From NCBI GenBank assembly GCA_963678675.1, contig OY783192.1, forward strand, positions 3,482,001-3,546,000: DNA of 64,000 nt, in the 5' to 3' direction. The translations under genes were made by a program, and so were the position numbers. Numbering within the stretch: the stretch's first letter is position 1; each line of letters begins with the position of its first letter. The notes below the pieces were generated by a model. The model was not told where the DNA came from, did no database searches, and saw nothing but the letters and a program-made list of their open reading frames with translations. The DNA comes from Xiphydria camelus (lineage: Eukaryota; Arthropoda; Insecta; Hymenoptera; Xiphydriidae). Shown here one piece after another: positions 53,167 through 64,000 of the stretch.

Positions 53167-56100
53167 GTGAGTACCCTTGCTTTCCATCCATCTATTTTGT
53201 ACTCGGCGTTCGAGCGCGCCGCGGCGGATACGTACACGGCGTGCGCGCGTCCGGGACGCCTTGACTCGCGGCGATCGAGTCTCGCGTAGCGGGATCAAAT
53301 CGAGGAGAATCGTTGTCCTGCGAAGACCGGAGCCGGGTACGGGATGGGAGAAAATGTATGCGCGCTTACATTCGAAAGTCTTTGTCCTCGCGCGCGCTCT
53401 GGGAACTCGCGCGGTGTGCTCGGTTTCGAAACAATTTCAAACGAAATCGATCTTTCGTTCCATCGTGCGAATCGAGAAACGACGATGCGCCGAAGGTGTA
53501 CGCGCGTATCCTCACACGTGTGTCCGTATCGCGCACGTATGTAACAATACTCGAGGATTCAGCGTGTATGTAGGCTATATGCCCGTACCTGCGTCCCCAC
53601 TTCTGCTTCTGTTCCGCGCGATCGAGACGTCGCGTATATACGAGTATGTATATATATGTACGTATGTCCAATCCCGACGTACGTTTTTATGTCACACTTT
53701 CTATCCGTATCTCTTGTAACTTCCTCTCTTGCAGTTATCTATCGACATTATCTGAACACGTGGCGCATGAAATGTTTCAATATATAGGTACGGGCACACT
53801 CTTTTCCCTGATATATCTTCTCGTGCGACAGACGACGCTCTCGCTTTCGCCGGCGAGGCTCCGCAGGCCACCCCGCGATTCATCGATCTTATATCATCGA
53901 ACCGTGAGTGGATATACCAAACGGCGAGTGTAGGCATATCATGCCTATACGTGACACACTTCGATCGGTATGCCGGTCGGATCGGACGCGATTGTCAACC
54001 GCCAGCGAGATGACTCGCGAGCGGCTCGAGAAAAAATAACGCGCGTTAACTTTCGATCCGTCGGCACGCTGGATGCGGGAACGCGGGCGTCCGATCGACC
54101 CGTGGGCAATTTCTTTCTCGCGCTCTTTTTCGGCCGCGAACGTACTCCCCAGAAGTCCGAGAGATACCTATAGCTACCGTCGGAAGCCGCGTCCTCCTCC
54201 TCGGAATCCTGACTAATGATCGGTAAGCGAGTCGAGGCTACACCGTGACGCGTCAGCGATATACCATTGAAGCGGCTGCTCGGGTGTACGTGCACACGTA
54301 CACGCACACGCCGGTGGAGCCCGGCACACACGCCCGGTCTTGTTTTCTGGAGGGGTCTCGAAATTCTCTGGAGTAATTGCCGGTGCTTGTCTCGCGTTTA
54401 AAAAAATAACGCTCGAAGTTTACACGGAAAGCGCACGTCGCGCGCGAAAGCCGCGGGAACGGGTTCGCGTACGCGCGGAGGGAGCGACGTTTCTCTCTCG
54501 CGCGCGGTACTTCTCGCGCGTCTCGACGCCTGCAGGTCTGCCGCCGTCTGCCGTTACTGATTGTCCCGGTTTCATTAGCATAATACGGTATACGTACTCC
54601 TCGCGACGGGGAGGTGTTCCATCGGCGTCCCGCGATGATTGGCGACGAATAGGAGTGGAAGGAGGCGCGTCGGGATAAACAGAAGTAAGCGGAAATAAAC
54701 TCCGGGCTGAGAGCTACTCTAATCGCGATGATAATTACGGGGGAAATAGCGGCAATGGAGGGAGATTCTTTTCTAGCGGGAGAGGGAGGAAGTGGCGGAA
54801 GGGACGCGAGGGGCTATTTCTCGTCGGCGTTTTTCGCTCGTCCGGCGTAACGATTTCGCTGAAGCCGAGGATCGTCGACTGCACATCGGACGCGTATTCT
54901 CTCTCCATTCATTCAATAGGTGGACGTGGTGGGCGAGATCCGATCGGAGCTCCGAATTGGTCGACGACGGCGCGAATCGTTTCACGGAATCGGTATTTCG
55001 CGCTGTACAACCAGCGTTAAAACGTTTCGCGTGTAAGCGCGCAACGTTTTTATCGGTGGAACTCGTCGATCGGAGATACTCGGTAACGTCGTCTCTTCGT
55101 TCGAAAGGATTTCTCTCGCGTGGAGTCCCGCGATATGGAGTAACTTGGAAACTTTTTATCCACCTTTTCGTACGAAAGAGTGATGCTACTTTTTCCCAAT
55201 ACCTACTCGGGGAAAGTGCAGTCGTGCACTCCATCGAGACGTAAAATTCTCGAACGAATTCTCGGTCCGTCCTGCACCCGTCAGCAAAAATTCGTTTGGA
55301 GAGGATTTACCGCGTCGGCGGCGAAACGATCTGATCGCCCAGCACCATTTACCGCGATTGAAACTCGCCATTCGTTGTCGCGTCTGCGGGCGAGCGGTTA
55401 CGAATGCGCCTTTTTCCGAACGGGGCCGACTAACCCAGAAACAGAAGCGCGCATCTTCGGGATTGGCGCCCGGGACGGTAGTATGGCGCGGGGATAGTCG
55501 AAATTGCGGATCGCATCGCGGGTGCCGTATAGCGAGGGCGAATTGGAGCAAGAAGAAGTCGCATACGAAATCTCGCTTCCCTCGCGCCGGAACTGCGCGC
55601 GTTCGATCCGTGCGCGAACGTTCCGCGAGACCGTTCCGAAATTTTAACGTCCTCTCCGTCGCCGCGCGATCGACCGGCTCTGGCTTTCGTCCACTGCAGC
55701 TCGGCACGGCGTGGCCGAGAACACCTATATGAACTTAGCACCCGACACGAAGAAAAAAATTGTTAAAAAATTACATACGGTAGCTCTTTAATTGTACTTA
55801 ATTGTACAGTAAAGAAAATTAATTGTACCTCGAAGAGAATAAAACAAGAAAAATTTGTTGAAAAGTTGATAGAACCCCACTTTAATCGAAAATTTCGATT
55901 TACGGTTCAATCGACGCGAAATTCGCCACAGATAATTGTAGCATTTTTCATTTTACTCAGTTTCAAAAAGATCTGGAAATAGAGCCAATATACGTGTTTT
56001 TTTTATTTATAACTTGAAATATTGTGATTCTTGAGAAATGCTTCGGGCGGCTATTAGAGGGCTAATTGTACCTTTCACAGAATAATTTTGTTTTCAATTG

Positions 56101-56324
56101 TACCTCCAACGGGACGGATGTTACGTGCCGAGAACCGGGGGGGACACCTTCGAGAGAAGCGAATTAGAATGGCGCGCGCGCGCGATGACCTGTTCTCACT
56201 TTTTCTAGAGCGCCGCGCGATTCGTGAATGGCCTTTCACTGCACATAAATTCCTATACGTAAAGTCTACACGCGCGAGAGGTCCGTCGGCTTTGGACGTC
56301 TAGCCTTCCGTGGTCACACGTCCG
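53167..56324. other. Intron or intergenic CpG-rich DNA
   Basis: If the exon at 52949 is real, this is its first intron. Long frames on both strands (for example 53177-53719 plus and 55186-55707 minus) overlap each other and show no domain. I treat them as chance frames of CpG-rich sequence. Confidence 0.45.
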
Positions 56325-56577
56325 TACACAGAGACAAAGAGTTAGTTGAATCTACTGTAGATGACTTGTGGGGTCGTAATTATTTATTTATTCTATGTGA
56401 AATTTTATAGAGCCTCAATTAAATATCTTTTTCTTACAATCATGTGGAATAGCATGTGATTGCAAGGACGAAATATCTAATTAATTTGAAAAAAGATCTA
56501 ATTGATGTAAATAAATAATTACTCGCGACCACGCAAATAATTTTTAGTAGATCCAACTGATTCTTTTTCTCTATGTA
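56325..56577. mobile_element. TA-flanked MITE, family A copy 2
   Basis: The left end TACACAGAGACAAAGAGTTA and the right end CCAACTGATTCTTTTTCTCT are inverted. The interior keeps GGGGTCGTAATTATTTATTT as in the copy at 2766-3023. Divergence between the two suggests old insertions. Confidence 0.8.
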
Positions 56578-57390
56578 CAGTTCCGCAATGGTCAAACGTG
56601 GGCGAAATGAATCCCTCCGATTTTTAAATAATAGCCACATCAACAACATCCCTCTAATTTAGATCGGCAAATTAAGAAATATTCCACGAACATTATAGAG
56701 TATCTAATCACCGTGTGATTCACACTACGTAAGAAATGAAATGATGACATGTTCAAAAACGATCGTGAATATTATGTTGATGCGTGAAAAATAAGCCGCT
56801 TCACTATAGAAGTGCCATAATTTCTTTATTTTTTGAGTTTTCTTAATAAAGACTACAGCTGATTGTCATAAGATATGATACTTTGAAGCAATAAATAGTT
56901 CTATAGTGCACGATTAAACAACGATTTGTTTCGAAGTCCGAAGAAAGTTCGTATATTGAGAAAAAAAATGGTATATTCAATTAAACCGGCGTTTACGGGT
57001 GGGGGAATGCAGAATTATTTGCTTCAACTAATAAATTTGGAGTGAATTAGCTGAAAAAGTAGACAATTCTTTCGTTGCGGAATTCAACTTCTGCCGGAAA
57101 AGTGGAAAAAAGTTATAGCTTCCGAAGGCAAATACTTCGATTGAGGTGTTCACACATTTTATTGCGACATAATGTTTCAGAAACAAGAAAAAACATCGGC
57201 TTTCAATGCAACCCCCTAATAAGTACAATATGCTTCAAAATTGAAGCCTGTGGGCCAAGTGGATCCTTGGTAACCACAGAGAACTAATCGGGCTAATCGC
57301 GAGAGCTCATAGGCGCCATCGGAACTGTTTCCTCGGGAGAGACTGCAGGTTTTTTGGCGTTATGCCTCGTTGATACGGTAAAATAAATCC
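56578..57390. other. Intronic or intergenic DNA
   Basis: AT-rich, no gene or repeat recognised. Confidence 0.5.
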
Positions 57391-57491
57391 TACATAAATT
57401 ACAGTCGGCAGGACTATAAATATGATTCACCACGCGCTATAATCATTGTTATTGGAATTGTAATTTATAGCCTCGCCGACTGTAATTTATG
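57391..57491. repeat. Palindromic short element
   Basis: CATAAATTACAGTCGGC and, about 70 bases later, GCCGACTGTAATTTATG are exact inverted repeats. An inner ACTATAAAT/ATTTATAG pair adds to the stem. It is about 100 bases in all and looks like a small MITE. Confidence 0.7.
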
Positions 57492-58045
57492 TTCGAAGAC
57501 TTATTTCGAACGATTGGTCCGATTTCAATGATTCAACCGCGTACCTTTCCCCCGATGCGAGTGTGACGCAACGGACGCGAAGAAAACTGTCCGCTGCACG
57601 TTCACGCATACGCGCGCACGGTAATACACACGTCGTTCGCGATCGATGAATACCCGCGCGTATAATTTCGAGGGGCCTTCTTTCGGCGACTCATAATGGG
57701 TCACAGAAGCGTCCACTGAATCACCTGGCATTAATGCCGCGAGTCCCGAATTTAGCTCGGCTGATGATGTAGCCGCGCGAAAGTTTTGCAGAGATTACAC
57801 CGACCGGCGAGGAGGCGTATGAGTTACTTCCTTTCGTTCGATTCACCGTTTCGGTCGTCGGCTAAGTTGCCAGAAATTTATCGGGTCTCGCGGGAGAAAT
57901 TAGGAGCTGATTCCCAGGAATTACGGATCGACCGCGCGCGTGATCGATACCCGACGAGGTAAACACGACACGGTTCCGTATAGGGAAACCCTTGCATAAT
58001 TTCGCGAGGCTTTTCTCGAAACGATTGGCGCGCGATACGAAGGCT
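57492..58045. other. CpG-rich DNA
   Basis: No gene or repeat recognised. Confidence 0.5.
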
Positions 58046-58427
58046 TACCCGGGTTGAGTTTTTTGTACTGACAAAATCTAAAGTAGCCTAGTAAGATCTA
58101 ACAGCACCCGGGTCGAATATTTTGACCTGTTCAATTCTGAATAGACCGATATTAAGATCTGTTTAAAACTGAGTAGACCTGGTGAAGAAGACCTGTTAAT
58201 TGATTTTTCTCTAACACCTGAGTTGTCTTGATATGTCCTAACACGTACTGTTTAGCTCTCCTCGCTCTATAGCTCTGTGGCGACCCGTCACGCTGTGGCG
58301 GCCTGACGCCAGATGGCGCCGACCCTCTCGGCCCTCGGCTCGCAGCTCCTGGCCCCCGACTCTCGGCTCTCGGTAATCCAACGACGGTGCAGTTACTATA
58401 TAAGAGGACCACAGAGCGTCTAAGGCA

Positions 58428-58468
58428 GGAGTCGGCCTAGCCTTACTGACGAGTCCACAGGCCGACTC
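58428..58468. repeat. 40-base hairpin, copy 1
   Basis: GAGTCGGCCT ... AGGCCGACTC pair over ten bases around a loop containing CTTACTGACGAGTCCAC. The same 40 bases recur at 59658-59697. Confidence 0.75.
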
Positions 58469-59143
58469 CCAACTTGCAATAAGCGCCATGCGCATCGTGG
58501 GGCATCAGAACGGCTTCCTAATGTACCTAACCCCAAAAATCACGGTACCTTTTGCTCCTTATGTCTTTTCGTTTTCACGTGCTTTTTTAAGCAGTATTTA
58601 GTTGCTCTTATATTTTTGTGACAAATATCGCAAAGGCCTCGGTAAACATCGTTTGGCACGGATTCTAGCCAATTTGAAAAAAAAAGACGAAATTATTGTA
58701 ACCATGTACCCATATCGATTTGCGAGAGCATTCGAGATGTAAAGACATACCCTCTCTCAAATTCCGGCGCCCGGAGCCATTCCTCGCGGAATTGCTGCCC
58801 GTAGGTCACCTTATTATGATCGGTCATCTTCCCGGTTACTGAAACAAACACAGAGTACATAATTGCATGTTAGAAACCCTCAATTGACTTGCTATAAATA
58901 TTACTCGTTCAGCCAAACAGCATTGATTGTATTCAAAATTTCCGGTAACTGATTTAATTTAAATATAAAATACGCGTTTAAGAATAACTATTTCTTGAGA
59001 CACGGGCCTACCAAGTAGCATTTTGAGCATTGGTAGTCTGCTTTGCCGTAGTCATTTGTCATTTCGATCTCGGTTATTTTCGTTGGGCTGGATTATACCG
59101 AATGATTTGCAAGTTGCAGTTATTCGCCTCTTATATCGCATAT

Positions 59144-59389
59144 GAAGGGTACAGGGGTAAAAGGGGGAATGTCACATTTTAGCCAATTCGTGATTTCTAC
59201 GCCAGCCAGTTGAAAATTTCGCATTCTTTCAGCTGGCAAAGGATTACAGGCAAAGAAAGTTACAGTCAAGAGATACAGACGTTAAAAGTTTTAGCGTAAC
59301 ATGCAAGTAGATGGAATGTCCGCGTGCAAATTTGCTGTCCTGTAAATTTGTTTTTTTTTGACATTCCCCCTTTTACCCCTGTACCCTTC
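59144..59389. mobile_element. Nested MITE with perfect 30-bp TIRs
   Basis: AAGGGTACAGGGGTAAAAGG followed by GGGAATGTCA at the left is exactly the reverse complement of the right end (59359-59388). Perfect ends imply recent mobility compared with the surrounding element. There is no ORF. Confidence 0.85.
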
Positions 59390-59657
59390 TGTATACATTC
59401 GGATATCAATACTTTTTTAGTAGTTTTTTTTTCGGGATGGGGTGAGGGGGAAACATAGGATAGAATTGTCGCTAAGCTCTTTGTCGACACGATTATTAGT
59501 GGTTCATTTTTGTATGTGGCCCCGCATAGTTCTTAGCGTTTTTTTTTTACATTTTTGATGTTCTGTTTTACACTCATTTCGCCTCGAATATCCCCTAATG
59601 CACGCATCGTTCCAAAATCGGGAAAGCGCCATGTTTATCTATGAACCGTTAAGTTAG

Positions 59658-59697
59658 AGTCGGCCTAGCCTTACTGACGAGTCCACAGGCCGACTCC
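59658..59697. repeat. 40-base hairpin, copy 2
   Basis: Identical to the hairpin at 58428-58468, same orientation, about 1.2 kb away within the same TIR element. Confidence 0.75.
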
Positions 59698-60073
59698 GGG
59701 TCGAAATGGCCAACTCACTTTTCGTTCGCCATAGACAATTTTTGAACACGATTTTGTCTATATGTAAAAATAAATAATTATCGCATGGAAAATTTAGAGT
59801 AGGGGCAATAGTCACATTCGAAAGGATTTTCCAGGCTTAATCAGTGCTTCCAAAAGTCAATACAGCAGGTCAGACTAGGTCTTCCTGGGTTTTACATTTA
59901 TCCGTTTTAAACCCGCGAACCTCTGATTAGGTCCATAATTAGGATCTTAGAGGACAAACAAGGCTTTCAATATGAATGGGAGAAATTTTCCTTTTTACCT
60001 GATATGTTCCATTTAGTCCTGCAAAATTTTATTCTTACAAGGACTTCCCAGGTCAAAAAACTCGACCCGGGTA

Positions 60074-61314
60074 TCCTCGCGACGACCTCGCGACTCGTAT
60101 GACGCGATTCCTCCTTGGTCGTCGGTCGAAAGCGTCAGACGAGGTCGGCCTCGCGGCGGGATGCAATTTTTTCTGCTTCTTCTCTTTCAAAAGCGTCCTT
60201 TCCCCTCTTGCGCCGCTCTCTCGACACCGGGAACGATCTAACGTTTCGAAGCGACGCGCGCGTGATTTAGGACGAAGGAGGAAATGAAGAGATTCACGCT
60301 CCATTCAACCGGTCCCTCCGCGTGCTCCCGGACCATCAACGCTTAATGCTCGAGAGCTTATTTTCAAAGAGCAACGCCAAATATACCTCGGCGGGTGTTG
60401 CCGCCGTTTTCGCGGCACGCCGTGTGATTTACCTCTATTTAAGACATCGCGGAAGATTAACAGTTCGAAGTGGCTCGGCGGCTGTTGCGAGGAGGCAAAT
60501 GAGGTGACGCGTAGCGCAGGGCGACACGTCTAGTCGACCGACGTTATATTATACGTCAGGTGTACCTGCGGGACACGTCTCGCGGAGGGAAACTTATGTT
60601 CCTGCAATTATTACCACTCGCGCTCGGTTACGATGCTGTAATGTGCTGGTAACGCTAGAGCGAGGAATGACATATTTCATAAATTAGAGCCGCGTGTAAA
60701 GCCGCTGTGGAAGTGAGTCTAATGAGCGTAAACTGCTTACGAGAAAGATATATTAGTTTGTATATGAAGAAGCCGTAATAAAGAAAGATCATAGCTCATT
60801 GGGGCGTTTCATCGATTTGATCAAACAATTCCGGTAGTTATATTCATTCTAATATACAAAGTGCATGATTCTATGTACAGGTGCGTCAGCGACGGGATAA
60901 ATTGCAACGGGAAATGCATACAGTAAAAAAAAGTCCCCTATTTATCCGAGTCACGATTATCTGAGATTCCGTGCTATCGAAGGCGGTCAAATTATCCGAG
61001 TACTCTGCGTTAACCGAGGTCTACTTGTAAGCTTGGATAAAACAGATGAAGTGGCTACGTTTTGCACGTGAAGTATAACTAGTGCCAGATTGCAAAAAAC
61101 ATATACTATATACATTTGTTATAGGTAGGTATAAATATTTTTATACGTTGCAAATATAAGGCAAAATGTGTATATTTATATATACAAAACTGACATGCAT
61201 AATAAAAATGTTTCTTATTACGTATGTTGCTCCGTATTATTCGGGATTTCGGTTATCCGAGGTACGCTCTCCTCAAAATTAGTACCTATACATAGCTGCA
61301 CATTTTATTTTGGA
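60074..61314. other. Intergenic or intronic DNA with a pogo-like relic
   Basis: No gene recognised. CAGTAAAAAAAAGTCCCC...TTATCCGAG at about 60920-60952, further ATTATCCGAG-type strings near 60993, and TTCGGTTATCCGAGG near 61250 recall pogo/Tigger inverted ends. The element boundaries cannot be fixed. Confidence 0.4.
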
Positions 61315-61460
61315 ATCGGTCCACCCATTTTTTTAAGTTAAAATCAACCAATTCTTCGTGTCAGTCCAATATTTTTTTGCGTTAAAATTAACACGGAGAA
61401 TGTTAACATTAACACAAAGAATTGGTTGGTTTTAACATACAAAAATGTGTGGACCGATTA
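61315..61460. repeat. Near-perfect 145-base palindrome
   Basis: AATCGGTCCACCCATTTTTT...AACCAATTCTT at the left is mirrored by AAGAATTGGTT...AAAAATGTGTGGACCGATT at the right. Arms are about 48 bases. It is probably a small MITE. Confidence 0.75.
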
Positions 61461-62120
61461 TAACACAAAATCTTTAATTGTGTATGTATACCTAAGTATT
61501 AAACCACACAGTAGCACTATCGCGATCGTTTGAAAACCCCGCTACTATACGGGGATATTGTATTGTTCTATCCATCCTTTAACCGCACGTATATAGAGAG
61601 CGGCATAGATATATAAGCAATGTGGTCCGTAGAGGTAGGAGACCTCATTTGCGTGGAAGAGTTATAGGAAGTTGGAAAGTAGTTTGTTTTCTTCTTTCAA
61701 GCCCGGTATATAAATAATACACACGCAACGTTCACACCTACTAAATCCAGTGGATATAAAACGACCGAGGAACGTTATAGTCTCTGACATTCGAACCCGA
61801 AGAAATCTCAAGCCGCTTCTAGCAGGATAAATTTACAAGCCGTGAATGATCCTAATCCGCGAAGCGCGTGGGACGTTCGATCTACGCTGATTGCGATCGG
61901 AATCGAGAGCGTGGCAATTTTAGTTGGCATAACCCGACAGAGAGACACGAGGCTCTCGAGTTACGGGATACTCGACCGCGGCTAAAATCCCAGAGAAGTC
62001 AGGCGATCGACGTTGGAGTTATTGAAAAGTAGGCCCTAATATATTTGGCTACTCGCTCGTAGGCGTGTATACCGTAGGTATATAATATGGTGTCTAGTAA
62101 GCAGGGATTTCGGGAGACTG
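61461..62120. other. Intergenic or intronic DNA
   Basis: No gene or repeat recognised. Confidence 0.5.
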
Positions 62121-62362
62121 CACTGAAAAAAATAACTTGATCAATTCCAAAATCCTGGAGATGACCAAACCGTTTCGTGAAATATGAATTCTCCATCTGT
62201 TTGGTTAGACTGACTACTTTTCGGTCAGAATGATTAAATATTTGGTTGGAACGATTAAACATTTGGTTGAAATAACTTGATATTTGATTCAACTGAGCAG
62301 TAGAACTTGGTTAGAATAACTAAACGCGTTTTGTTATTTTAACCTACTAACTTTTCTCAGTG
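62121..62362. mobile_element. Short TIR element
   Basis: CACTGAAAAAAATAACTTG at the left and CTAACTTTTCTCAGTG at the right are imperfect inverted ends. The interior repeats GGTTGGAACGATTAAA-type units several times. Confidence 0.55.
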
Positions 62363-62506
62363 TAGAATTGTTGGGGAATTTTTTATATATCATGGAAGAA
62401 TCGCGGGCGAAAGTTAGAGCTTTATGAATTTTTAGAAATTGCTCTTTTGAAGGAATTTTACTTTTAGATTTTAAATACTGTAAATACTCGTACCATGGTA
62501 CAGGGG

Positions 62507-62746
62507 TACACGGAAAAAAATTAATCGTAGCATTTATAAAGTTGTTGGTAAATTTCAGGACAAGGCCAATTTATTGTTACGATAACGACGATTTTAGTAG
62601 ATAAACATTACAGCAACGTTTACCACTTCTACAAGTTTTACTATAATTTTTTTCTAAAATTGTAGTTATTGTAATAATAAATTGGCCTTATTCCGAAATT
62701 TACCACAAACTATGTAAAAAAATGCCATGATTTATTTTCTTCTGTA
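62507..62746. mobile_element. MITE with long imperfect TIRs
   Basis: The left arm (TACACGGAAAAAAATTAATC ... AAGGCCAATTTATTGT) and right arm are inverted copies over about 75 bases with scattered mismatches, flanked by TA. There is no ORF. Confidence 0.75.
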
Positions 62747-64000
62747 TATTTCGAGCTTATTTTGAAACCGCGAATCTCGATCGACAAATATGTTACATCG
62801 GCCTAGACTACGTATTAATCGCGGAGAGCTATCGATAAGTATAAAGAATGTTTCAATTAGTACTTTGAAAGTCGGTCAGACCTAATTTCGCCAAGTCTTT
62901 CTCAGCCGGCTAATGGCTATAGGTACCTAGTTACGGGCCAATGACGACAGTAGTAATGGTCAGTTACGTTCAGACCGGCGCGGCGGGTCGGGTAAAAGGA
63001 TTGTAATTGTATCGCATTGAGCGGGAGAATATAAGAGCTGACGGAATTCATGGCTTCTATCGGTTAGGGAATTCTCGCTCTTTTGTATATTAACATTTTC
63101 GTAAAAATTGAGTTTTGCGTATCGTAATACGTCACGATTTCCATTTTACTCGAAACTATATTTCGATTGGATATGACGAATTCATGAGTTTGCTTTCATT
63201 CGTCTGTTATGTAAATGACTTTGACACTCACGCAATAGTAAATATAGTTAAGTCAGTCAGATTAGTTTTAACTAATCCGTATAATACATGAAGCTCGAGC
63301 GCCAGACCACTTAGAACACAACGCTGATCGCTCCGGATTCCTTGTACGGCTATAGCTACAGAATCTGGCATATACAACTATACCTCTATTAGCACGCCTC
63401 GTTGACGTCAAATTAGTTGCACCCACGCATCCCTATATCGACTGGATATATATTCGTATCGTCCATCCCTTCGCCCGAGCGACGACGCCCTTATCGAGGT
63501 CCAGCAGAAGCCAATCTCTCGCTCGTCCCTTATCCTCGGTTCGAGGGACACGCCTTCGCGCTACGCCAGTCGGCCCGCTTGCCCGCGTCTGCCAATTTGC
63601 TATACGGGTTCGCCGGGGGATAAGCCTATTTACCCTCGGAAAACGGGAGAGCAACTTCCTTCCTCCCCCGCTGTAGTCGCGCACGCAATATAAGAGCGAG
63701 AAGATTGCTAAGTTGTAAGTCGCGCGCCCAAACAGGTGTTACGCTCTGCCGCGTCGCGTATAAGGCAATAATCCGCGAAGAAATTTAGTTAGGAACTTTA
63801 AGACTCGCGACTTCTCCGATGAGACTTTCCCGTTTCTAATCGAGTTCTCGTCGGGAAATCTATCCGGCAGCCCGAGGGGGGGGGGGGGGGGGGGGCGCTT
63901 ATACTTTGCGCCCCATTGAACAACCCTGTCAGGTCACGATCGGGTTACCCTTTTACAGCCACGTTGAACCCTCATTGAACGGCACACCTCGCATTTGCCA
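62747..64000. other. Intergenic or intronic DNA
   Basis: No gene recognised. A run of 20 consecutive G occupies 63876-63895. Confidence 0.5.

Larger units (their letters stand above)
58046..60073. mobile_element. 2-kb TIR element without transposase
   Basis: The left end TACCCGGGTTGAGTTTTTTG is the inverse of the right end CAAAAAACTCGACCCGGGTA with one mismatch. The interior has no long ORF. It carries a 40-base hairpin twice (58428-58468 and 59658-59697) and a second, complete small TIR element nested at 59144-59389. It may be a large non-autonomous DNA transposon or a composite. Confidence 0.65.

Noticed and set aside
54773..55741. Cluster of 100-170 codon frames on both strands
   Set aside because: Mutually overlapping frames with no domains, explained by few stop codons in CpG-rich sequence.
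58428..59697. Hammerhead ribozymes in the duplicated hairpin
   Set aside because: CTGACGAG matches one core box, but the conserved GAAA box and proper stem II are absent in both copies.
1..64000. tRNA or rRNA genes
   Set aside because: I looked for the T-loop (GGTTCGAATCC-type) with flanking stems and for rRNA signatures and found none that fold convincingly. The string near 52049 lacks the rest of a tRNA.

Overview
This is a window of an insect nuclear genome, most likely a hymenopteran and plausibly an ant. The genes are intron-rich with GT/AG junctions. AT-rich gene stretches alternate with CpG-rich intergenic DNA, and there are many small terminal-inverted-repeat elements and young LTR retrotransposons. 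The species cannot be named from the sequence alone. No tRNA, rRNA or CRISPR array was seen.

Layout: 1-5.2 kb is gene-poor and carries one TA-flanked MITE. 5.2-10.5 kb holds a complete seven-exon lysosomal glycosidase gene of family GH27, alpha-N-acetylgalactosaminidase type. 11.4-11.6 kb is an assembly gap. 12.7-35.7 kb is an accessory island. It contains two full-length 8,301-bp Ty3/gypsy elements, both on the minus strand and identical as far as I can compare. Between them lie an intronless 926-codon ORF made of 18 helical repeats and a 5'-truncated, frameshifted copy of the GH27 gene's 3' part. 36.6-37.1 kb holds the intronless U1 snRNP protein C gene. 38.9-42.9 kb holds a complete 14-exon DNA topoisomerase 3-beta gene. 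43-64 kb is CpG-rich and mostly non-coding, with at least nine TIR elements and palindromes, and one probable first exon of a secreted or membrane protein at 52.9 kb.

The most interesting object is the 926-codon ORF at 21382-24162. Its 46-residue repeats resemble bacterial TALE-like and BAT-like DNA-binding repeats: an F/L-S/T-x-x-N/D-I/L start, then I-L-x-x-x-G, then A-x-x-A-F/L. The residues just after I-L vary from repeat to repeat. The N-terminus has two basic clusters like a bipartite nuclear localisation signal. A terminator-like hairpin lies just upstream, and the stop codon is 12 bases from the duplicated GH27 exon. I infer a horizontally acquired endosymbiont effector-like gene captured in a transposon-rich rearranged locus. 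No homology search was possible, so the TALE assignment rests on pattern recognition.

The island can be ordered in time. An older LTR relic and a palindromic MITE were present first. Ty3/gypsy copy 1 then entered the MITE centre (4-bp duplication ACGG), and copy 2 entered the old LTR in the opposite orientation (4-bp duplication TAGC). Both insertions look recent. The partial GH27 duplication was made by an event that joined it directly to the repeat-protein ORF.
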